NCBI GenBank assembly: GCA_003058525.1
Contig: QBVD01000035.1
Location: forward strand, 1 to 64,000
Direction: 5' to 3'
Source: a gamma proteobacterium symbiont of Ctena orbiculata
Lineage (GTDB): Bacteria; Pseudomonadota; Gammaproteobacteria; Chromatiales; Chromatiaceae
Length of the DNA stretch: 64,000 bases
Part shown: piece after piece, positions 27,499-35,982 of the stretch
How the letters are laid out: each line of letters begins with the position of its first letter
How positions within the stretch are numbered: position 1 is the first letter of the stretch
Translations under genes and position numbers: made by a program
The notes under the pieces: model-generated
Databases searched by the model: none
Seen by the model: only the letters and a program-made list of their open reading frames with translations
Told to the model about the DNA's origin: nothing

Positions 27499-28248
27499 GT
27501 GACAACCAGTTTCCAGAACAGAGAAAATGTCCGGCGACAGGCATTCGAATCGATCTGGGAAAGCCAGATCGATGCTGTGTTTTCAGATGTCGCAGCGGTC
27601 TATGACAAAGCCAACGACTTTGCCAGTCTCGGAACCCTGAATGGTCTGCGTCGCAGATTCATCGCCACCATTGACGTTTCACCTGGCCAACGGGTGCTCG
27701 ATGTGTGCGCCGGAACCAATGTGATCGGTATCGACCTGCTGAAAAAAGAGCCGAACCTTGATATCTACGCAGTCGATCGCAGTGATGCCATGCAGAAAGT
27801 CGGCAGCGATCGTGCCGCACGACAGGGTTTCGATATTAAAGGACATATCTGCGATGTGCATCGGTTGCCATTTCCCGACAACCATTTCGACGTGGTGACT
27901 TTACAATATGCAACACGTCATTTGCGTGTCATCGATGTTTTCTCAGAGATCAATCGGGTGCTTAAACCCGGGGGACACTTCTATCATTTCGACATGCTGA
28001 GGCCAGCCAACAAAATAATTGAAGAGGCTTATTGCCTCTATTTGCGGGGATGTCTAAAAACGATTTCCTGGGCCATCAGAGTCGGACCGGAAGCGAGAAA
28101 CTGCTGTGACTATTTTATTGATGCCATCCGTCTTTTCTACTCCACGGACGAGCTCTCTCGCCTGCTCTCTGAATTAGGTTTTTCAGACGTTATCGGCAAA
28201 CCCCTGCTGGGCGGTACTGTTGCGATACACAAAGCGTGCAAGCTTTAG
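27499..28248 (+). CDS. UbiE/MenG-like SAM-dependent methyltransferase
   Basis: The 249-residue protein starts at a GTG preceded by AACGGAGAAGAG. It has the class I methyltransferase motifs: VLDVCAGTNVIGIDLL for SAM binding, YAVDRSDAMQK for motif II, and DVVTLQYATRHLRVID with NRVLKPGGHFYHFDM. These, particularly the TRHLRVID and RVLKPGG segments, resemble UbiE/MenG quinone C-methyltransferases more than general enzymes. Its place between the multihaem cytochrome and a cytochrome c553 suggests that it modifies the quinone used by the complex, but this is inference. A housekeeping ubiE probably exists elsewhere. Confidence 0.75.
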   Translation: MTTSFQNRENVRRQAFESIWESQIDAVFSDVAAVYDKANDFASLGTLNGLRRRFIATIDVSPGQRVLDVCAGTNVIGIDLLKKEPNLDIYAVDRSDAMQKVGSDRAARQGFDIKGHICDVHRLPFPDNHFDVVTLQYATRHLRVIDVFSEINRVLKPGGHFYHFDMLRPANKIIEEAYCLYLRGCLKTISWAIRVGPEARNCCDYFIDAIRLFYSTDELSRLLSELGFSDVIGKPLLGGTVAIHKACKL

Positions 28249-28312
28249 CGGAGGGGTCTCATCCACAATCGGTCACTGACACATGCGCAGTTTCTTCTTG
28301 GGTAATGACATT

Positions 28313-28639
28313 ATGACAATTCATAACAGATTGATCACTTACATCGGCATCCTCGCCATCGCCCTGACGCCTTTTGCGGCACAGGCATTGGATGCGCCTG
28401 CTCTCTACCATGAACGTACTTGTATCGCATGCCACGGCGTAAACGGCAAAGAGCCGGTGATGGATGAATATCCTAAATTAGCCGGGCAACCACAACAGTA
28501 TCTTTTGACACAGATGAAAGATATAAAAAACGGATCGCGATCGAATGCCCACTCAATGGCCATGAAAAATGTAATGCACCTGATCAGTGATGAGGAGATG
28601 TCTGTACTGGCAGAATGGCTCGCGAAGATTCCCGAATAA
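28313..28639 (+). CDS. Cytochrome c553-like (single-haem, c4-type domain)
   Basis: About 108 residues from the ATG at 28313, with a signal ending near FAAQA. One haem site CIACHG lies near the N-terminus of the mature protein, followed by PKLAGQPQQYLLTQMKDIKN and a Met-rich segment (SMAMKNVMHLISDEEMSVL) that would supply the axial Met. This is the cytochrome c553/c4 type, a periplasmic electron carrier. A close paralogue lies at 29590-29922. An ATG 30 bases earlier has no ribosome-binding site. Confidence 0.85.
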   Translation: MTIHNRLITYIGILAIALTPFAAQALDAPALYHERTCIACHGVNGKEPVMDEYPKLAGQPQQYLLTQMKDIKNGSRSNAHSMAMKNVMHLISDEEMSVLAEWLAKIPE

Positions 28640-28677
28640 CCTTGTTTGCTGAATTCAAAGGGGGCAGATCGATGTGG

Positions 28678-29136
28678 TCAGCAACCCCAGGCCGCATCAA
28701 CCAGAGAGGCGATCTGTTTGTAATAGGCATCGCGATCCATACCAAGCACGGTGGCACCGAATATTTCTGCATCGTTTGCAGTGGCAAGATCGCCATAGTT
28801 AACCAGCACCAATTGATAGAGAATGAGCGCGGGTATATCGTCGTGTCGATTTTTGTAATAACTGTGCAACAAGATGGTGTAGCCATCCTCAGGATTATCA
28901 GAAATAGGCTCTGTTTTTGCGAACATGCCGGGTTCGATACCTTCCGATACAAACCTGATCTTAACGGGATAGCGAACCGATTTTCTATCTTCGAGCATGT
29001 TGAGCACCGTCCGATAATCGATTTCGTCACCGTAACGGGTTCGTATCTCTTTCGCCTTTTCAAGGGCATGCTGCGAAACCGCACTGTGAATAACCTTTCC
29101 CGCTCTTTTTTTAACCTTGGGTGTTTGTTGCGCCAT
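28678..29136 (-). CDS. Conserved-looking protein of unknown function
   Basis: The 152-residue product is not recognised. It has no signal peptide, a basic N-terminus (PKVKKRAGKVIHS), a mixed central part (RTRYGDEIDYRTVLNML) and a C-terminal alpha-rich half with ILYQLVLVNYGDLATANDAE. It is convergent with the cytochrome gene and divergent from the next gene, with about 40 bases between the two starts. It interrupts the plus-strand run and may be a regulatory or accessory insertion. Confidence 0.5.
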   Translation of the reverse strand: MAQQTPKVKKRAGKVIHSAVSQHALEKAKEIRTRYGDEIDYRTVLNMLEDRKSVRYPVKIRFVSEGIEPGMFAKTEPISDNPEDGYTILLHSYYKNRHDDIPALILYQLVLVNYGDLATANDAEIFGATVLGMDRDAYYKQIASLVDAAWGC

Positions 29137-29174
29137 GACAATAATATATTTGCTGTGATAACCAAGGATAGCCT

Positions 29175-29546
29175 ATGTCCGAATACTCACTGAAGTTTAG
29201 CGAAGATCCTATAGAGGAATCCAGACAACGCACCATCGATGAGATCCATCAATTTATCAGGTCGATGGATGGACGACCACTCGCAGTGGTAACCCTGGAC
29301 AATGAGCAGAGCGATCTTTGGGACTCGGAAGGAACGATCGACTACCAGGATATCTATGGAAGACAAATCATCAGTCAAATATCGGACGGCTCCACCGAAA
29401 CCCTGCTTATCCGTAATAATGAAGGGTTACCACTGGCGTTGGCGGCATTGAACAGTGTTGACGGCTGGCAGGGGATCGGCATCGAGAAGCGTTTGCGCTT
29501 TGAAGTGGCAAGGATGTTTCAGAATGATGAAACTGAATTCGAATGA
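29175..29546 (+). CDS. Protein of unknown function
   Basis: The 123-residue protein starts at an ATG with AAGGA six bases upstream. No signal peptide, cysteine cluster or known motif is visible. It is acidic and contains alternating predicted strands (RPLAVVTLDNE, ETLLIRNNEGLPLALAAL), as in a small alpha/beta fold. It precedes the second cytochrome c553 gene by 43 bases and is probably in the same transcript. Confidence 0.5.
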   Translation: MSEYSLKFSEDPIEESRQRTIDEIHQFIRSMDGRPLAVVTLDNEQSDLWDSEGTIDYQDIYGRQIISQISDGSTETLLIRNNEGLPLALAALNSVDGWQGIGIEKRLRFEVARMFQNDETEFE

Positions 29547-29589
29547 ACGAATACCTTCATACAATATTCCAGGCCGGGAGGTCATAAAG

Positions 29590-29922
29590 ATGAATAAATC
29601 GAGTTATACTGCGTTATATCTTTGCGGTCTCATTGCAACTATTCCGATATCCAGCGCATATGCCGAAACCGATGACATAGACAGTGCCAACCTCTACCTC
29701 GCCAAGGCATGTGCGGGATGCCACGGTGTTGATGGCCGCTCACCTGTGGACCCATACTATCCGAAGATCGCTGGACAGAATGAAGGTTACCTCTACAATC
29801 AATTGCGTGACATGAAGAACGGCAGCCGCAGCAACAGCCAATCGAATATTATGAAGGGTATCATGACAGCCGTCAGCGAAAAGGAGATGCGCGCAATCGC
29901 AGCATGGCTTGCGAAACAGTAG
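29590..29922 (+). CDS. Cytochrome c553-like (second paralogue)
   Basis: The 110-residue protein starts at the ATG at 29590, with GGGAGG eight bases upstream; a longer frame to 29455 has no such signal. It carries a signal peptide ending SSAYA, the haem site CAGCHG and the matching YYPKIAGQNEGYLYNQLRDM segment. It closely parallels the protein at 28313-28639: NGSRSN is identical, and both end with a W-LAK motif. It would serve as a periplasmic electron carrier, perhaps with a different partner or potential. Confidence 0.85.
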   Translation: MNKSSYTALYLCGLIATIPISSAYAETDDIDSANLYLAKACAGCHGVDGRSPVDPYYPKIAGQNEGYLYNQLRDMKNGSRSNSQSNIMKGIMTAVSEKEMRAIAAWLAKQ

Positions 29923-29983
29923 TCATGAGGGGTACTGCACCCCGCATACCAGAGCCGGGCAGCGGGAAGAGTGTTGATAGGCC

Positions 29984-30427
29984 TTAAGCGATTTCGCCGA
30001 AAAGATGTCGAATCGCTTTCCTATTGGTCCATGATGACGCCAAGCGAAGGGCTTGTGCATAGGAGACCCAGCGATATTCAGCATGTTCCTGCTGGTGAAG
30101 CCTGGGTTGCCGCCTGAAAGGCAACATCACCGCAAACCAGTGCTCGGTATTGGTGTGGGTGTTTGCCGCATAGCGTGAGCGCCAGGCGGGAAGGATGGGA
30201 AAGATCTCCTGACAGGCAAGATCGAACAAGGCCCCGCCAGCCATAATCCCGGTCTCCTCGAAGAGTTCCCGACGCGCAGCCTGGGCGGCGGATTCTCCCC
30301 ACTCCAGGCTACCGGTCACTGACTGCCAGAAATCCCCAGGGCGGGTTCGACGCAGCATCAATATATCACCCGCTGTGGTATAGACCACTACCAGGACCGA
30401 TTCGGGGCGTTTATTTGCTTTCTTCAC
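29984..30427 (-). CDS. nudB: Dihydroneopterin triphosphate diphosphatase (Nudix)
   Basis: A 147-residue Nudix hydrolase. The Nudix box [20 protein letters not shown] continues with TG, and the following segments ([27 protein letters not shown]) agree with NudB, which removes pyrophosphate from dihydroneopterin triphosphate in folate synthesis. It overlaps the end of aspS by 17 bases, the usual aspS-nudB pair. The NudB name rests mainly on that context and overall resemblance. Confidence 0.87.
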   Translation of the reverse strand: MKKANKRPESVLVVVYTTAGDILMLRRTRPGDFWQSVTGSLEWGESAAQAARRELFEETGIMAGGALFDLACQEIFPILPAWRSRYAANTHTNTEHWFAVMLPFRRQPRLHQQEHAEYRWVSYAQALRLASSWTNRKAIRHLFGEIA

Positions 30428-32198
30428 TAACCGGTTTTCTAACCCGGATCGAGAGTTCCCGCAACTGATCGGCGCCCACTTCCGAAGGTGCGGCGGTGAG
30501 CAGGCATGCCGCTGTCTGGGTCTTCGGGAAGGCCATCACTTCCCTGATCGAGGCGGAGTCGGTCAGCAACATGACCAGACGATCGAGACCGAAGGCCAGA
30601 CCACCGTGGGGTGGACAGCCGTATTGCAGGGCGGTCAACAGAAAGCCGAACTTCTCTTCGGCCTCATCTTCGCTGATCTCCAACAGCTCAAAGATCTTCT
30701 GCTGTACCTCCTGCTGGTGGATACGAATGGAACCACCACCCAGCTCAACACCGTTCATGACCATGTCGTAGGCCCGAGATTTACAGGCCCCGGGATTGCT
30801 CTCGAGCACATCGAGCTGATCCAGCTTGGGTGAGGTAAACGGGTGGTGCAAGGGTGTCCAGCGGTCGTGCTGCTCGTCCCATTCGAACATCGGGAAATCG
30901 ACCACCCAGAGTGGTTGCCACTCGCCCTGTAACAGTTCCAGGTCATGCCCCAACTTGACCCGCAGGGCTCCCAAGGATTCGTTCACCACATGGCGCTTGT
31001 CGGCACCAAAGAATATCAGGTCACCGTCTTCGGCAGCGGTACGTTGCAGTATCGCTTGGGCGACTTCATCCGGGAGGAACTTGAGAATTGGCGACTGCAA
31101 CCCCTCGACACCCTTGGCGATCTCATTGACCTTGATATAGGCCAGCCCCTTGGCGCCGTAGATCGCCACGAACTTAGTGTATTCATCGATCTGTTTACGG
31201 CTGAGGGAACTGCCCCCGGGCACCTTCAAGGCCGCCACACGGCCCTTGGGATCCTTCGCAGGACCGGAAAAGACCTTGAATTCGACCTCTTTCATCAGAT
31301 CCCGCAGATCCACCAACTCAAGGGGCACACGAAGGTCGGGACGATCCGATCCATAGCGCTCCATCGACTCGTCATAACTCATGCGCGGAAAGGGATTCGG
31401 CAGATCCACATCCAGTATCTCTTTATAGAGTTGACGAATCATCTCTTCATTGAGCTGGATGATTTCATCCTCATCGAGAAAAGAGGCCTCTATATCGAGC
31501 TGGGTAAACTCCGGCTGCCGGTCGGCACGCAAATCCTCATCGCGAAAACAGCGCACGATCTGATAGTAGCGATCCATTCCCGACATCATCAGCAGCTGCT
31601 TGAAGAGTTGTGGTGACTGAGGCAATGCAAAAAAGGAACCGGGGTGGGTACGGCTGGGGACCAGATAATCACGTGCGCCTTCGGGTGTCGCTTTGGTAAG
31701 CATCGGTGTTTCGATGTCCAGAAATCCGCTATCATCCAGGAAGCGACGCAACACCTGGGTAACCCGAGCCCTGGTGCGGATCTTCTCCAGCATCTCGGGA
31801 CGACGCAGATCGATGTAACGGTAGCGCAGACGTATCTCTTCCGAGGCGTTTTCATGTTCATCGAGCTGGAACGGCGGCGTTTCGGCACCATTCAGCACTT
31901 CCAGTTCCAACCCCAGGATCTCGATCTCGCCGGTGGGCAGATCGGGATTGACCGTACCTTCAGGCCTGGCTCTGACACGTCCTTTGATGCGCAGCACATA
32001 TTCATTGCGCACATGCTCGGCGACACTGAAAATATCCGGCAGGTCGGGATCGTAGACCACCTGAACAAGACCTTCCCGATCCCGCAGATCGATAAATATG
32101 ACCCCACCGTGATCCCGTCTTCGGTGTACCCAACCACAAAGTTCTACTTCCTGGTCGATATGAGAGCTGTTGATCTGTCCACAATAGTGACTGCGCAT
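30411..32198 (-). CDS. aspS: Aspartyl-tRNA synthetase, probably the non-discriminating type
   Basis: About 595 residues from the ATG at 32198, which has AGGA seven bases upstream (the extra 13 codons above it are unlikely). The bacterial layout is present: OB-fold anticodon domain, class II core with [20 protein letters not shown] and [23 protein letters not shown] insertion domain, and the C-terminal [20 protein letters not shown]. The anticodon domain reads [11 protein letters not shown] with His30, as in P. aeruginosa, where the enzyme charges both tRNA-Asp and tRNA-Asn. Downstream partner is nudB, upstream is DUF502. Confidence 0.95.
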   Translation of the reverse strand: MRSHYCGQINSSHIDQEVELCGWVHRRRDHGGVIFIDLRDREGLVQVVYDPDLPDIFSVAEHVRNEYVLRIKGRVRARPEGTVNPDLPTGEIEILGLELEVLNGAETPPFQLDEHENASEEIRLRYRYIDLRRPEMLEKIRTRARVTQVLRRFLDDSGFLDIETPMLTKATPEGARDYLVPSRTHPGSFFALPQSPQLFKQLLMMSGMDRYYQIVRCFRDEDLRADRQPEFTQLDIEASFLDEDEIIQLNEEMIRQLYKEILDVDLPNPFPRMSYDESMERYGSDRPDLRVPLELVDLRDLMKEVEFKVFSGPAKDPKGRVAALKVPGGSSLSRKQIDEYTKFVAIYGAKGLAYIKVNEIAKGVEGLQSPILKFLPDEVAQAILQRTAAEDGDLIFFGADKRHVVNESLGALRVKLGHDLELLQGEWQPLWVVDFPMFEWDEQHDRWTPLHHPFTSPKLDQLDVLESNPGACKSRAYDMVMNGVELGGGSIRIHQQEVQQKIFELLEISEDEAEEKFGFLLTALQYGCPPHGGLAFGLDRLVMLLTDSASIREVMAFPKTQTAACLLTAAPSEVGADQLRELSIRVRKPVSEESK

Positions 32199-32257
32199 GG
32201 AATATTCCTGTGAGAATCCGCGATATTGATCCGGCAACCGGCTAAAAGGCGGGAATG

Positions 32258-32884
32258 TTACGGCTTGACCTCAGACTCTGCAAGCCCATCACCCGGATTG
32301 ACTGCACCCATGGAGAGGAGCATCTTCAATCCCTCATCGACACTCATATCCAATTCCCGTATATCTTCTTTCGGTACCAGCACAAAATAGCCGCCTGTCG
32401 GGTTTGGCGTGGTGGGTACATAGACGTTGACCACATCCCGGCCGGTCGCCTGCTGTACCGCCCCACCCTCTTCGCTGGTCAAAAAAGCCAGAGTCCAGAG
32501 CCCACGCCGGGGAAACTCGACCAAAACCACTTTGCGAAACGATTTGCCTTTGTCGGCAAACATGGTCTCTACCATCTGTTTGACAGCGGAGTAGATCGAC
32601 CTGACCAATGGAATCCGGGCCAGCAGCCCCTCCCACATGCTTACCACTTTTCGCCCGAATAGATTGGCGGCCACCAATCCGGTAAGGAGCAGAATCAGCA
32701 GGGAGAGCAGAACCCCCAGTCCCGGAATATGGAAACCGAACAGATTATCGGGGCGATAGGCCTCAGGCAGCAGTAATAGACTGGTGTCCATCCAGCTGAC
32801 CAGTAAATTGATGACAAGAAAGGTGGCCCCAAGGGGCAACCACACCAACAGTCCGGCCACCAGATAGCGGCGAAGAAAGCTCAT
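32258..32884 (-). CDS. DUF502 family membrane protein
   Basis: The 208-residue protein has two hydrophobic segments in the first 90 residues, then [19 protein letters not shown] and [19 protein letters not shown], which are the DUF502 hallmarks. The function of the family is unknown. In gammaproteobacteria it is regularly placed between fmdB and aspS, as here. Confidence 0.9.
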   Translation of the reverse strand: MSFLRRYLVAGLLVWLPLGATFLVINLLVSWMDTSLLLLPEAYRPDNLFGFHIPGLGVLLSLLILLLTGLVAANLFGRKVVSMWEGLLARIPLVRSIYSAVKQMVETMFADKGKSFRKVVLVEFPRRGLWTLAFLTSEEGGAVQQATGRDVVNVYVPTTPNPTGGYFVLVPKEDIRELDMSVDEGLKMLLSMGAVNPGDGLAESEVKP

Positions 32885-32903
32885 TTAACTATCCACCGGG
32901 TGC

Positions 32904-33188
32904 TTAATGGCACCCGCAGGAACCGCCACTGCAACTGGCCGGCTTGGTTTCACTCTTGGCAGCTTTCTTCTCACTGCCTTCGCCATCATGGACGTTTTTC
33001 TTACTCCCGTTCTTGAAATCGGTTTCATACCAACCGCTTCCCTTGAGATGGAAAGCGGCTGCAGAGATAACCTTCTTGAGGCTATCAGACTTACATTCCG
33101 GACATTCGGAAAGCGCTTGGTCACTCATTTTCTGGATGACTTCCAGCTGATGATCACAAGCCTCACAACGATATTCATAGATGGGCAT
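32904..33188 (-). CDS. FmdB family zinc-ribbon protein
   Basis: This protein of about 94 residues opens with MPIYEYRCEACDHQLEV followed by ECPECKSDSLKKVIS; the two CxxC pairs make a zinc ribbon of the FmdB/CxxC_CxxC_SSSS family. The C-terminus is basic and Ser-rich and ends in CSGGSCGCH, a further cysteine-rich tail. I use the second Met (33188), which fits the family start. Function unknown, possibly regulatory. It precedes DUF502 and aspS. Confidence 0.88.
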   Translation of the reverse strand: MPIYEYRCEACDHQLEVIQKMSDQALSECPECKSDSLKKVISAAAFHLKGSGWYETDFKNGSKKNVHDGEGSEKKAAKSETKPASCSGGSCGCH

Positions 33189-33435
33189 CACAGGTTCCTC
33201 AATCGTTCGGTTGCGGCGGTATCGATGGTATCAGCGCCGCTGAATCGGGGAATCCTACCATATTGGGGGTGATAAACGACATTTCAAGACCAAATTCCAC
33301 CTGACAATACCGTCGGACCGGTCTCTGCTCGAGCTCACACACGAGTGATTGTTTTGCGGTTTTACGCCGGAGAGTGGATACGGGCGGCAGAAAAGCGCCC
33401 AAAGTCATGCTCAATACACAGCCAGCAACGGCGAA

Positions 33436-34053
33436 TCAGTCGTTCTGCTGATCCAACTGTTCTCTACGTTGACGCAGCATCTCACCCTGGCGCCTTGTGA
33501 TGTGGCGGATCAAGGCATCCTGATCACTATTGCGGATCAGGGTGAAATTTATCCTGGTGTGGAAGGGATAGGCCGCATCTCCACCGATTGCCTCTTCGAT
33601 GCCAACCACCTCGCCGTAGGCCACCACACCGGTAAATGAGGGCAACAGCAGCAGCTTTATCTCAACCAGGTCACCCACTTCCAACTTCTCGGTGATATCC
33701 ATGGCGATGCCACCGGCACTCAGGTTAACCGAATGGGAGGGTCGATTCAGCAACTCATTTTCCTGTGCGAGGAAACTTTGTCCCAGTAAATTGATCTTGT
33801 CATCCAACGCCTTGAGATAGTCGGCTATATCAGGATCCCGCTGCTCGATACGGTGCAGGGGTGCGGACAGGTGCTGGCTGATGGTCTGTAGCCGGGTCAT
33901 TACGGTGAATCTGTCTGTCCCCTGCAATTTGTCATCGATGCTTTCAGGTAACTCATTCAGGGTGATCACACGATAGCTGACCTGTATCGAATCATCGATG
34001 CGAAAGAACTCTCTGCGTTCATCCTGTGTCATTGCCTTCTCATTCTTCGTCAT
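33436..34053 (-). CDS. PilZ-domain protein
   Basis: The 205-residue protein has RREFFRID near the N-terminus, which resembles the RxxxR c-di-GMP binding motif, and SVNLSAGGIAMDI further on, matching (D/N)xSxxG. Between them lies a helical stretch of about 80 residues. It probably binds cyclic di-GMP. It sits 26 bases after pomB in the same direction, so a link to motility or stator control is plausible. A GAGAGGAG sequence precedes the ATG. Confidence 0.8.
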   Translation of the reverse strand: MTKNEKAMTQDERREFFRIDDSIQVSYRVITLNELPESIDDKLQGTDRFTVMTRLQTISQHLSAPLHRIEQRDPDIADYLKALDDKINLLGQSFLAQENELLNRPSHSVNLSAGGIAMDITEKLEVGDLVEIKLLLLPSFTGVVAYGEVVGIEEAIGGDAAYPFHTRINFTLIRNSDQDALIRHITRRQGEMLRQRREQLDQQND

Positions 34054-34079
34054 CTATCAGCACTCCTCTCCAGCTTACA

Positions 34080-34964
34080 CTATTGTTCACTGGCCTTGAT
34101 CACCTCACCGCTATCCTCATCCTCACCACGCTGAATCACAAGCTCGACACGTCTGTTTGTCGCCCTGTTTTCACTCGTATCATTGACTACCAGTGGTTGT
34201 GAATCGGCATACCCCTGGATCAGAAAGCGACCTTCATCAATGGCCGCATTACTCAGCATGGCGTGCACCACAGTCACCGCCCGGGCAGACGAGAGCTCCC
34301 AATTCGAGCGAAAGCGCCGGGTGGAAATCGGAATGTTGTCAGTATGACCGGCAACAATGATCTTACCAGGCGTGTTGGCGATAACATCGGTTATTTTTGA
34401 GATCACTTCGAAGAAATCGGGGTTGAGAGTCGCCCGACCCGATGGAAATGAACCCTTTTCCTGGATGCGAATGATAATTTTTGTATCCTCCGTCTCCACA
34501 TCCAGCAATCCTTCCGAAATTTCGCCGTCCAGCATCTCCTGCAGCTCTTCTGCCTGCTCCTTGACCTCTTCCTCAATCTGAGCCTGCATCGCGGCCTTTG
34601 CCACGTCGATATCGAGATCCTGTTGCTCCTCAGCCTCGCTACGTTGATCCTCACTCTGCAGAAAATCCTTTTCCACATCCGTAGTCTGCTGGCGGAGCTC
34701 TTCTATCGGCGTCGGTTCCGGCTTTCCCGGGCTGAATTCCTGCATGACCACGCTGGTACCCTTGACGACGTCCATTACCGGGATTTCACGCTGGACACCG
34801 AAGGCATCCTTCATCGATTCGGCCATTTTCTTGAAACGTGCGGCATCGATCTCCGCGAAGGAGAGCAGCAAAACGAAGAAACACATCAGCAATGACATCA
34901 GATCGGCGAAGGTCGCCAACCACGGAGGAAGTCCGTCAGGGCATTTCGGGCATTCGTCCGCCAT
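34080..34964 (-). CDS. pomB: Flagellar stator protein MotB/PomB
   Basis: The 294-residue protein has one N-terminal membrane helix with the essential Asp (WLATFADLMSLLMCFFVLLL), a long charged linker with Gln/Glu-rich coiled-coil character, and a C-terminal OmpA-like peptidoglycan-binding domain (VAGHTDNIPISTRRFRSNWE, GYADSQPLVVN, NRRVELVI). It anchors the stator to the wall. It is paired with the MotA gene five bases upstream. The sodium-driven PomB assignment is by resemblance. Confidence 0.9.
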   Translation of the reverse strand: MADECPKCPDGLPPWLATFADLMSLLMCFFVLLLSFAEIDAARFKKMAESMKDAFGVQREIPVMDVVKGTSVVMQEFSPGKPEPTPIEELRQQTTDVEKDFLQSEDQRSEAEEQQDLDIDVAKAAMQAQIEEEVKEQAEELQEMLDGEISEGLLDVETEDTKIIIRIQEKGSFPSGRATLNPDFFEVISKITDVIANTPGKIIVAGHTDNIPISTRRFRSNWELSSARAVTVVHAMLSNAAIDEGRFLIQGYADSQPLVVNDTSENRATNRRVELVIQRGEDEDSGEVIKASEQ

Positions 34965-34968
34965 TTGG

Positions 34969-35727
34969 TCAGGTTTCCTGAACCGGACGCTTACCGGTTG
35001 GGAGATAGGTGCTCAAAAGCTGTTCCAGGACCCGTGGATTCATACCTTCCTGGATGCCAGAGATTGTCTCCATTATCAGCGACTTGTTGGTCTTCTCCAT
35101 CGCACTGGCCCGGGCAAGTTTGTCAGAAATGGGTTGTGCGAAGGCATTCGCGATAACGGCACCATAGAGTGTTGTCAGCAAGGCGACTGCCATGGCGGGC
35201 CCGATACTGGCCGGATCCGACATGTTCGCCAGCATCTGCACCAAACCGACCAGGGTACCGATCATTCCCATGGCCGGCGCCATGGTTGCCATATTCTTGA
35301 ACATAGTCTGGCCGACCTCGTGGCGCTGAATCGTCAGATCGATATCCTTGGTCAACAACTTATTGACCAAAGCCGGATCATGTCCATCCACACAGAGACC
35401 GATACCTTGCTGGAGGAAAGGATTGCCGATCTCCTGCCCCTCCAAGGCCAGTAATCCGTTTTTCCGTGCAATGTCAGCCAGCTCAACCGCCTCTTCGATG
35501 AGTTTCTTAGGGTCGTCGGTCTTGTAGAAAAATGCCTTCATACCGATACTGAAGGAGCCGAGAAAGTCACCCAGGGAGACCTGCATCAATGTCACCATGA
35601 ACGTTCCCCCTCCAACAATCAATAGTGAGGGAATATTCACAAACAGCATCACATCGCCACCTGAAGCAATAGCCCCGATGATGATGCCGAAACCACCCAA
35701 TAGGCCGACCAGAGTAGCAATATCCAC
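34969..35727 (-). CDS. pomA: Flagellar stator protein MotA/PomA
   Basis: The 252-residue protein has four membrane segments and the PomA pattern: GGGTFMVTLMQVSLGDFLG, then APAMGMIGTLVGLVQML and TTLYGAVIANAFAQPISDKL. It forms the ion channel of the flagellar stator with PomB. The cytoplasmic loop has the conserved charged residues between segments 2 and 3. No other flagellar genes lie in the window. Confidence 0.9.
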   Translation of the reverse strand: MDIATLVGLLGGFGIIIGAIASGGDVMLFVNIPSLLIVGGGTFMVTLMQVSLGDFLGSFSIGMKAFFYKTDDPKKLIEEAVELADIARKNGLLALEGQEIGNPFLQQGIGLCVDGHDPALVNKLLTKDIDLTIQRHEVGQTMFKNMATMAPAMGMIGTLVGLVQMLANMSDPASIGPAMAVALLTTLYGAVIANAFAQPISDKLARASAMEKTNKSLIMETISGIQEGMNPRVLEQLLSTYLPTGKRPVQET

Positions 35728-35982
35728 TTATTAGTTCTCCGAATCCCCGTTGCTTATTTATGCATCTTTGAAAAGCTGGCTGAGAGCAACCCGTCCCGGG
35801 TCGATCACAGGCGTTGCGCTAAGATTCCAATCTGTTTGTTTTAGCGGTAGGAAATTGGCAAACTTTAATTCCTCAAGGCCCTTAGGCGTTCACTCCGTAA
35901 GTCGTTTGAATCAGCATTGGATTGCTGCAAACCACGCTATCATGAGCAGAATCGTTACAAAAAATTTTACAATACCGCCCAT

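Noticed and set aside
29927-29941. GGGGT-ACTGC-ACCCC hairpin after the second cytochrome c553
   Set aside because: Five-base stem and no T tract; could be chance.
33199-33414. 71-codon minus-strand frame upstream of fmdB
   Set aside because: No start signal and no family resemblance; the gap is short.
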